From assembly GCA_015061115.1 (NCBI GenBank), contig SUXE01000006.1, forward strand, positions 157,332 through 221,331: a stretch of 64,000 bases of DNA, in the 5' to 3' direction. A model generated the notes under the pieces. It saw only the letters and a program-made list of their open reading frames with translations, searched no databases and was not told where the DNA came from. The translations under genes were made by a program, and so were the position numbers. Each line of letters begins with the position of its first letter. Within the stretch, counting starts at the first letter, position 1. This stretch comes from Bacteroidales bacterium. Lineage in GTDB: Bacteria; Bacteroidota; Bacteroidia; Bacteroidales; Paludibacteraceae. Positions 57,897-64,000 of this stretch are shown here, piece after piece.

Positions 57897-60305
57897 ATGA
57901 ACAATTTCGATGATATGAACGAAGAAAACGGAGAATTTATTCCAGTAATTGCAGACGGAGGAGTTCCTGATGAATATAAATTAGATAAGACGGAAGGACT
58001 CTTGACATTAGCATTGCGTAATGTTGTGTTGATGCCGGGTGTTGTTTTGCCAGTACAACTAGGAAGAGCAAAATCAAAATATGCAGCAAAACGAACTAAA
58101 TCGTTAAATGAGCCATTGGTAGTGGTCACTCAAAGGGATGCCCGAGAGGATGAGCCGACCAAGAAGGATCTATATGACGTTGGTGTTGTTGGAAATGTAG
58201 TGAAAATACTCGATATGCCAAACGGACAGAGCACAGCTATCATCCAGGGTATGCGCCGTGTGATGATCAAAGATTTGCGTGTTCAGTCTAATTTCTTGGA
58301 GTCGGATGTGGTTCTTCTTGAAGAGATGTTGCCAGAAGACGAAGAGAAACGCGAGTTTGACGCTATACTTGATTCTGTAAAAGAGAGATCAGAGCAGATA
58401 CTTAAAGCTTCTTCAGGCACCGTGCCAATGGAGGCTATGTTCGCGCTGCGTAATATCGAGAGCAGTATATCTTTCGTAAACTATATAGTTGCAAACTTCC
58501 CATTCTCTGTAGTAGACAAACAGAATATGCTGGAGTGTGGTTCATTGAAAGAACGTGCACTTATATTGTTGTCGCTACTCAACAAGGAGATGCAGCTCGC
58601 ATCGTTGAAACAGAATATCAGAGAGAAGACAAACCGTCAGATAGATCGTCAGCAGCGTAACTATTTCCTTCAGCAACAGATGAAGACAATCAAGGAAGAA
58701 CTTGATGAAAACGGTGATGATGAGGATTACTCGCGTCTACTTGCTGAATCAGATAAGAAAAAGTGGAATAAGAAGATTAAAGACGTGTTTATGAAGGAGT
58801 TGGGCAAATTGAACCGTCTCCCTCAACAATCTCTTGACTATTCTACTCAGGTCACATATCTTGAAAACATGCTTGCTTTGCCTTGGGATGTCAAGACAAA
58901 AGAATCTCTATCTTTGAAAACAGCACAGGAGGTGCTCGACCGTGACCACTATGGCATGGAGGACATCAAAGACAGAATCCTTGAACATCTTGCGGTGATG
59001 AAGCTTCGTGGAAATATGAAGTCAAACATCCTATGCCTATATGGACCTCCAGGAGTAGGAAAGACATCATTGGGTAAATCAATTGCGGATGCACTTGGAA
59101 GAAACTATGTGCGTGTGGCTCTTGGTGGAATCCATGATGAAAGTGAGATTCGTGGTCATCGCCGCACATACGTCGGAGCGATGCCAGGACGTATATTGAA
59201 AGCGATGAAAGAGGCAGGTTCGAGCAATCCCGTCTTCATTCTTGATGAGATAGATAAAGTGAGCCACTCAGACGGTTTCCACGGAAGCCCTGATTCTGCG
59301 TTGCTTGAAGTGCTTGATCCTGAACAGAATAAGAATTTCCATGATAATTATCTGGACGTGGATTACGACTTGTCTAATGTGATGTTCATCGCCACAGCCA
59401 ACGACATAAGCACCATCAGCCAGCCGTTGAAAGACCGTATGGAGTTTATCAATATCGGCGGATACTCACAGGAGGAGAAACTACAGATCGCAAAGCGTCA
59501 CATAGTGCCAAAAATTGCGGCTGAGCTTGGAGTCTCATTGGAGGAGGTAACATTCACAGACGAAGCGTTGAATAAGATAATTTCCGGTTACACAATGGAA
59601 AGCGGTGTACGTGGACTTGAGAAACAGATTCGCAAGATCTACCGTAAACTTGCAAAGAAGATTGTGATGAAAGAGGAATTCAAATCTAATGTCGACGTGG
59701 AGGATATCCAGGAATATCTTGGAAAGAAAGAGGTGCCTCATGAACTGTATGAAGGCAACGACAATATCGGCGTCGTAACAGGTTTGTCTGTGACAAGTTA
59801 CGGTGGAGAGATTCTGTTTATTGAGACATCATTGTCGAAGAGCAAGAATCCAACATTGACAGTGACTGGCCAGATCAGAGATGTGATGAAAGAGTCGGCT
59901 ATGCTTGCGATGCAGTATGTGAAATGTTCAGCGGACACTCTTGGCATCGATCCTACTGTGTTCGATGATACAGCCGTACATATTCACGTGCCAGACGGTT
60001 CAACACCTAAAGATGGTCCGTCAGCCGGCATCACAATGGCAACAGCTCTTGCATCAGCCTTCACAGGCAGAAAAGTGAAAGCTAATCTGGCAATGTCGGG
60101 TGAAATCACATTGAGAGGCAAGGTGACAGCTGTAGGAGGAATCCGTGAAAAGACATTGGCTGCAAAACGTTCTGGAATCAAAGAGATTATCTTGTGTAAG
60201 GATAATCAGAAAGACGTGGAGGAGATCAAACCTGAATATCTTGAAGGAGTGACATTCCATTACGTCGACAATGTACAGGATGTATTCAATTTGGCATTGA
60301 TATAA
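57897..60305 (+). CDS. lon: ATP-dependent protease Lon
   Basis: 802 residues, full length. The N-terminal LON substrate-binding domain (LALRNVVLMPGVVLPVQLGR) is followed by the coiled helical part, the AAA+ module with Walker A GPPGVGKT (383-390) and Walker B VFILDEIDKVS, and the protease domain with catalytic Ser709 in KDGPSAGITMATA and the Lys in GGIREKTLAA. It degrades damaged and regulatory proteins in the cytoplasm. It begins with an acidic 30-residue extension (FDDMNEENGEFIPVI). Monocistronic with a terminator after it. No HrcA/CIRCE element was seen before it. Confidence 0.97.
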   Translation: MNNFDDMNEENGEFIPVIADGGVPDEYKLDKTEGLLTLALRNVVLMPGVVLPVQLGRAKSKYAAKRTKSLNEPLVVVTQRDAREDEPTKKDLYDVGVVGNVVKILDMPNGQSTAIIQGMRRVMIKDLRVQSNFLESDVVLLEEMLPEDEEKREFDAILDSVKERSEQILKASSGTVPMEAMFALRNIESSISFVNYIVANFPFSVVDKQNMLECGSLKERALILLSLLNKEMQLASLKQNIREKTNRQIDRQQRNYFLQQQMKTIKEELDENGDDEDYSRLLAESDKKKWNKKIKDVFMKELGKLNRLPQQSLDYSTQVTYLENMLALPWDVKTKESLSLKTAQEVLDRDHYGMEDIKDRILEHLAVMKLRGNMKSNILCLYGPPGVGKTSLGKSIADALGRNYVRVALGGIHDESEIRGHRRTYVGAMPGRILKAMKEAGSSNPVFILDEIDKVSHSDGFHGSPDSALLEVLDPEQNKNFHDNYLDVDYDLSNVMFIATANDISTISQPLKDRMEFINIGGYSQEEKLQIAKRHIVPKIAAELGVSLEEVTFTDEALNKIISGYTMESGVRGLEKQIRKIYRKLAKKIVMKEEFKSNVDVEDIQEYLGKKEVPHELYEGNDNIGVVTGLSVTSYGGEILFIETSLSKSKNPTLTVTGQIRDVMKESAMLAMQYVKCSADTLGIDPTVFDDTAVHIHVPDGSTPKDGPSAGITMATALASAFTGRKVKANLAMSGEITLRGKVTAVGGIREKTLAAKRSGIKEIILCKDNQKDVEEIKPEYLEGVTFHYVDNVQDVFNLALI

Positions 60306-60328
60306 AATGTAATGATATGAAAAAAGGG

Positions 60329-60362
60329 TAGAGACGGGATTTATTCCGTCTCTATTTTTTTA
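60329..60362 (+). terminator. Terminator after lon
   Basis: TAGAGACGG (60329-60337) pairs CCGTCTCTA (60346-60354) with an eight-base loop, followed by a T tract. Confidence 0.85.
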
Positions 60363-60481
60363 TATCACTGATATACAATTAACGAAGTTATTACAATTTA
60401 CAGACACAGAAACTGTATTCTTTCTCTGCTTTTTTATATTTTCGTAATTGAATATATATTTACGAATTAGCAATATCGAAT

Positions 60482-60994
60482 ATGACTACATTAAAGAAAA
60501 TCAGAATTTTGATCGTTTTCTATATGGTGGCACTGGTGACAGCTGGAGTCACAGCATTCCCCGTGGAATGTGAACTGAACCTTTTGTGCTCAATCTTCTC
60601 AATTGATCCGGATACAATCAACCAAATGAAAGAAAACTCAATCCAACCACTTTTTTCTTGGCTTTATGAAGTGAAAGTAGGAATAACTGAGACAAATGCA
60701 AAATATCCATATTTGGCTTACGGTTTCGACTGGTTGGCATACGCTCATCTTATGATCGCAGCTTTGTTTGTAGGGCCATATCGTGATCCGATTAAAAACA
60801 AATGGGTAATCTATTGGGGTATGTTCGCATGTGTGTCAATATTCCCATTGGCATTCATCTGTGGACCAATCCGATCAATTCCGTTCTTCTGGACATTAGT
60901 GGATTGTTCATTCGGACTTTTCGGAATAATTCCACTATGGTATTGCACTAAATTGATCAGACAATACGAAAAGGAGGTAGATGCTAATGAATAA
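60482..60994 (+). CDS. Hypothetical membrane protein, four helices
   Basis: 170 residues with four probable membrane segments (about 8-26, 80-96, 106-125 and 135-155). LLCSIFSIDPDTINQMKENS sits in the first external loop, and PYRDPIKNKWVIYWGMFACV between helices 2 and 3 is the most distinctive part. Not assigned to a family; similar short proteins appear in Bacteroidota near housekeeping genes. The end overlaps the next gene by 8 to 14 bases depending on its start, so the two are co-translated. Confidence 0.6.
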   Translation: MTTLKKIRILIVFYMVALVTAGVTAFPVECELNLLCSIFSIDPDTINQMKENSIQPLFSWLYEVKVGITETNAKYPYLAYGFDWLAYAHLMIAALFVGPYRDPIKNKWVIYWGMFACVSIFPLAFICGPIRSIPFFWTLVDCSFGLFGIIPLWYCTKLIRQYEKEVDANE

Positions 60995-61601
60995 TAAATT
61001 GAATCATATTCTTGATATCACATTTCTGATTTCATTTAGTTCAGGCATAATTCTCTCTTTCATCTCCATCGGTTGCGATTATTTGAGATGGAATCTGAAT
61101 CTCGTGTGTTTAGTAATAAGTATAATAACATCCTTTTTGATTTTTTTCTTTAATATTCATCAGTTGAAGAAACATCTAATGGTACTTTTCACAGGGATTA
61201 TCACTGCTGTCACGTTGATTCTATATATGGCATATTTTTATCATCCAAAAGTTGCTGAAACATCTCATTATGTAGTTAGACATATTCCAGATGGTTTAAT
61301 CTTCAACATTGATCCGGGACATTTTTGTTTGTATGAAAAGGATGGAATATGGGAGAAATACCATTCAATATTATCATCTGATGGGTTTTGTTATGAATTA
61401 AATGACTTTAAGGAATATGAAAAATGGTCGGTCGTATCGTATTGTTTGGAAGTGAATAAAAAGAAATGGACAGAGGTGAGTGCGGATAGTCTGAAATCCT
61501 ATTTCATAGCACCAATAGACAAACAAACATCAAAACAATATAAAAAACAAATCGATAGTTTGAAAGTCAATTTAAATGCTACAGTGAAAGAACTTTACTA
61601 G
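60987..61601 (+). CDS. Hypothetical membrane protein with periplasmic tail
   Basis: 204 residues from the ATG at 60987 (MNNKLNHILDITFLISFSSG); an ATG at 60981 would add two residues. Three membrane segments lie within the first 90 residues; the remaining 115 residues form a soluble, probably periplasmic part (YVVRHIPDGLIFNIDPGHFC, GDxxCYELNDFKEYEKWSVV) with several aromatic residues. Not recognised. It overlaps the gene before it and precedes the MoxR/VWA pair by 40 bases, so all four may be one transcription unit. Confidence 0.58.
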   Translation: MNNKLNHILDITFLISFSSGIILSFISIGCDYLRWNLNLVCLVISIITSFLIFFFNIHQLKKHLMVLFTGIITAVTLILYMAYFYHPKVAETSHYVVRHIPDGLIFNIDPGHFCLYEKDGIWEKYHSILSSDGFCYELNDFKEYEKWSVVSYCLEVNKKKWTEVSADSLKSYFIAPIDKQTSKQYKKQIDSLKVNLNATVKELY

Positions 61602-61641
61602 TAGCCCACCGTCTACTTATGATTTAAAATTATTCTGAAAT

Positions 61642-62709
61642 ATGGCAATATCAGTTAATTCTAAAGAACTTATACAACTGCTTGATCTTACTCCAGCAGA
61701 CCAAAATATCATGCTTTCCGGAAAGCACGGAATAGGCAAATCGGAAATTCTCACGAAATATTTTGCATCAAAGGGAATGAAAGTGGTGTCGCTTTTCCTC
61801 GGACAGATGAGTGATCCCGGTGATTTGATTGGTTTGCCATACAAGAATGAAAAGACAGGCAACACTGAGTTTATGCCACCATATTGGTTTCCTACAGATG
61901 GAAAACCGATCGTGTTATTCCTTGACGAGTTGAACCGAGCACGTCCAGAAGTATTGCAGACAATAATGGATCTTGCACTCAATAAAAAACTGGCAGGCAA
62001 ACAGTTGCCGGAAGGAAGTCGTATCATCTCAGCAGTCAACTCAGGAGAAGAGTATCAGCTGACTGATTTGGATCCAGCTCTTGTGTCTCGTTTCAACATC
62101 TACAATTTCCGTCCGACACCGTCAGAATGGCTTTTATGGGCAGCTGAAAATAAAGTAGACGAGAGGGTGATAAACTTTATCCAAGAACATTCCGACCAGC
62201 TTGATGGTGTGGCAACAGATATCGACAACGGATTAGAAAAGACTCCGGACAGACGTGGATGGAAAAGAGTGAGTGATCTTATTTCTGGAGTTTCTGATAT
62301 AGATGCCATATACAAGAAGTTGATTTCAGGAATTGTAGGAAACCAGGCAGGATCTTTGTTTTTTGACTACATCAATAAAAAGACACTCCCATCGGCAAAA
62401 GAAATCCTTTTGAATTACAAAAAGCATGAGAAAACGCTTAAATCATTGCAACTCCACGAATTATCAATCGTGAATGAGTCTATTTTCAGATTCATAGAGA
62501 CGGGATTGAATGATGATAAGGATAAAGAGAAGGTTAAGAAAAGCCTTCCTGCCTACTTGGAAATGCTTGAAAGAGAGAAGAAAAATGAAGCCTTTGCTCA
62601 TTGGTCATCTCTGTTCAGTGGAGGTAATTACCCCGATACTGTAATGTTTATTGTATCGGAAATGCCTGAATTATTGGTGAAAATTCAGAATTTTGTCGCT
62701 GGAATATAA
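61642..62709 (+). CDS. MoxR-type AAA+ ATPase
   Basis: 355 residues, cytoplasmic. Walker A is SGKHGIGKSE (26-35), and Walker B IVLFLDELNRARPEVLQTIM is followed by SAVNSGEEYQLTDLDPALVS with sensor residues and an arginine finger (SRFNIYNF). This is the MoxR-like group used with von Willebrand (VWA) proteins to assemble or activate complexes. The C-terminal part is helical. The VWA gene follows after 12 bases in the same direction, as expected for such a pair. The client is unknown. Confidence 0.88.
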   Translation: MAISVNSKELIQLLDLTPADQNIMLSGKHGIGKSEILTKYFASKGMKVVSLFLGQMSDPGDLIGLPYKNEKTGNTEFMPPYWFPTDGKPIVLFLDELNRARPEVLQTIMDLALNKKLAGKQLPEGSRIISAVNSGEEYQLTDLDPALVSRFNIYNFRPTPSEWLLWAAENKVDERVINFIQEHSDQLDGVATDIDNGLEKTPDRRGWKRVSDLISGVSDIDAIYKKLISGIVGNQAGSLFFDYINKKTLPSAKEILLNYKKHEKTLKSLQLHELSIVNESIFRFIETGLNDDKDKEKVKKSLPAYLEMLEREKKNEAFAHWSSLFSGGNYPDTVMFIVSEMPELLVKIQNFVAGI

Positions 62710-62721
62710 GACGGAATTTAT

Positions 62722-63909
62722 ATGGATAAGTTGATTGCAAAAGATAGATTCAAACAGCTTGCGGATATGTGGTATCTCCGTGAGCCTGCTTTTTTTGCGG
62801 TCTATTGCATTAATAATCTGACGGAGAATCCATATATTAACTGTGCGATACGTTGTGGGCAAGGCAAAATAGAATACAACGCTGAATTCATAAATTCATT
62901 GACTGACAATCAGTTGGAAGAATTGATGAAGACGGAAATGATTCGCGTCTTCCTTAAACATCCATATTCACGTCGTCCCATAAATTGTCCGAATGAGAAA
63001 TTGATTGCCGCCAGCGACATGACTCTTTATGGACATTATAAATTTGATGAATACAGATTTGTCAATCCTGCTGATTTCGGGCTTGAAACAGGTAAATTCT
63101 ACGAATGGTATCTTGCGAATATCCCTAATGATGGCAGTAATGGAGAAGACGCCGACACAGATGACAACAGCAATAATGATGGCAAAAAGTATGGATACGA
63201 GACAGATGTCCCAGGAAGCATGTCGGATAGAGCGGCATTGTGGGATGAAGACGATGAAAGATGTGACAAAATCAACGAACTTATAGAACAGATAAATTCA
63301 TCCAATAGTTGGGGTTCTATTCCTGGAAATTTGACAGAGAAGATAGTCGCATCGTCGAAAGCTAAAATTGATTATAGAAAAACACTTTCAGGATTCCGCG
63401 CATCCATCCTCTCTAGCAAACGTCATCTGACACGAATGCGTCCCAACCGACGATTTGATTTCCAACAGATGGGAAGCAAATATGATCTGGAGACGCGATT
63501 GCTGATAGCTGTGGATACCAGTTTGTCAGTCACTCATTTAGAGTTGGCTAATTTTTACGGAGTTATTCAACGAATGTTCAGATATGGCGTCGCACAAATT
63601 GACGTCATACAGTTTGATTCTCAACTACAGACACCACAACCAATCAGTTTGAAAGATGCCAAACACTTGAAAATTAGCGAAGTGAAGGGTAGAGGTGGAA
63701 CAGATTTCCAAGTAGTCTTCGATTATCTACGAGAACATAATTTTTACGATGGAATGATAATTTTCACTGACGGTTACGCTACACAACCCAAAATAGAATT
63801 CTTCACAAGGACCAAATTCGTATGGGTACTTAGTGATGAAAAATGTTATGATGAGCATAACGGTTGGATGAAGAAAATCGGAAGAGTCTGTTATATAAAC
63901 GCAAAATAA
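62722..63909 (+). CDS. DUF2201-type VWA protein, partner of the MoxR ATPase
   Basis: 395 residues, cytoplasmic. The N-terminal 130 residues are a DUF2201 putative-metallopeptidase-like domain, and the C-terminal 120 residues a VWA-like domain with the metal site DTSLS in LLIAVDTSLSVTHLELANFY, KGRGGTDFQVVF and IIFTDGYATQP. The middle is a Glu/Asp/Asn-rich linker (DADTDDNSNNDGKK). At the place where peptidase members have HExxH, this copy reads TEMIRVFLKHP, so it has lost the zinc motif. It probably works with the MoxR protein as a chaperone pair. Confidence 0.8.
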   Translation: MDKLIAKDRFKQLADMWYLREPAFFAVYCINNLTENPYINCAIRCGQGKIEYNAEFINSLTDNQLEELMKTEMIRVFLKHPYSRRPINCPNEKLIAASDMTLYGHYKFDEYRFVNPADFGLETGKFYEWYLANIPNDGSNGEDADTDDNSNNDGKKYGYETDVPGSMSDRAALWDEDDERCDKINELIEQINSSNSWGSIPGNLTEKIVASSKAKIDYRKTLSGFRASILSSKRHLTRMRPNRRFDFQQMGSKYDLETRLLIAVDTSLSVTHLELANFYGVIQRMFRYGVAQIDVIQFDSQLQTPQPISLKDAKHLKISEVKGRGGTDFQVVFDYLREHNFYDGMIIFTDGYATQPKIEFFTRTKFVWVLSDEKCYDEHNGWMKKIGRVCYINAK

Positions 63910-63928
63910 AAAGACGTGGATCCTGATA

Positions 63929-64000
63929 TGAACCCCTAAAGTTAGACAAAAAACTTTAGGGGTATATTTATGTCAGAAAAGGAAAAAAGACAAAAGCACG
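63929..64000 (+). mobile_element. Left end of an IS3-family (IS150-like) insertion sequence
   Basis: TGAACCCCTAAAGTTAGACA (63929-63948) is the typical end of IS150-group elements, and CCCCTAAAGTT (63933-63943) with AACTTTAGGGG (63952-63962) forms an internal inverted repeat. The element begins 20 bases past the VWA gene and extends beyond the window. Completeness cannot be judged. Confidence 0.78.
63970..64000 (+). CDS. Transposase OrfA, first residues only
   Basis: An ATG at 63970 opens MSEKEKRQKH and runs off the window. Position, 41 bases after the IS end, and the charged, helical start suit the OrfA (helix-turn-helix) protein of an IS3-type element. Identity rests mainly on the terminal repeat. 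Confidence 0.6.
   Translation, partial: MSEKEKRQKH

Overview
The window reads as a chromosomal piece of an AT-rich Bacteroidota genome, most likely order Bacteroidales. Four things point there. Promoters match the Bacteroidota TAnnTTTG -7 box. Secreted proteins carry type IX secretion (T9SS) C-terminal sorting domains of both type A and type B. A T9SS plug-like protein (DUF5103), a GldB lipoprotein and a degraded BspA-type leucine-rich-repeat gene are present. Genus cannot be fixed from the sequence alone.

Layout. 1-2.6 kb: divergent nifJ (5' part only, minus strand) and metK; the metK leader holds a terminator hairpin with a competing upstream pairing. 2.6-14.5 kb: an accessory island of about a dozen mostly unrecognised minus-strand genes (DUF1963/YwqG, DUF4304-like, DUF6572-like, FISUMP-like, TerB and J-domain proteins, and two close paralogues, one ending in an HNH/GHH nuclease tip). 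They are divided into small blocks by a palindromic repeat family seen only here, 12 cores all in one orientation. The content suggests a polymorphic-toxin immunity or toxin-remnant array; this is inference. 14.5-28.7 kb (minus strand): aminotransferase, T9SS plug-like protein, DUF4832 protein, secreted esterase, NlpC/P60-LysM hydrolase, a four-gene pectin-degradation operon with two PL1 lyases and two small sorting-domain proteins, a BspA-type pseudogene, a small conserved membrane protein (plus strand) and glutathione peroxidase.

28.9-35.5 kb: an AraC regulator divergent from a complete RND efflux operon (adaptor lipoprotein, RND pump, TolC-type channel). 35.5-42.9 kb: a secreted hypothetical protein, a pectin-binding Cthe_2159-like beta-helix protein with its own small sorting-domain partner, and a large secreted HExxH protein. 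42.9-45.5 kb: tatD-miaA and a TIM-barrel isomerase. 45.7-54 kb: a giant Ig-repeat surface protein with a type B sorting domain, broken by a 7-bp tandem duplication, then an InlB-B-repeat surface protein. 54-64 kb: ABC-F ATPase, gldB, an RHS-like lipoprotein, lon, two membrane proteins, a MoxR AAA/VWA pair, and the left end of an IS3-family (IS150-like) element running off the window.

How the genes fit together. Several loci serve surface polysaccharide work through T9SS: plug-like protein and GldB on the export/gliding side, PL1 lyases, a pectin-binding protein, DUF4832 and esterase proteins and adhesins as cargo. A recurring pattern is a small type A sorting-domain protein encoded immediately before a large beta-helix protein that has no sorting domain (three occurrences). 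Points most worth following: this bicistronic pattern, the repeat-delimited island with the HNH-tip fusion, the metK leader, and the 7-bp duplication that a single slippage could repair.
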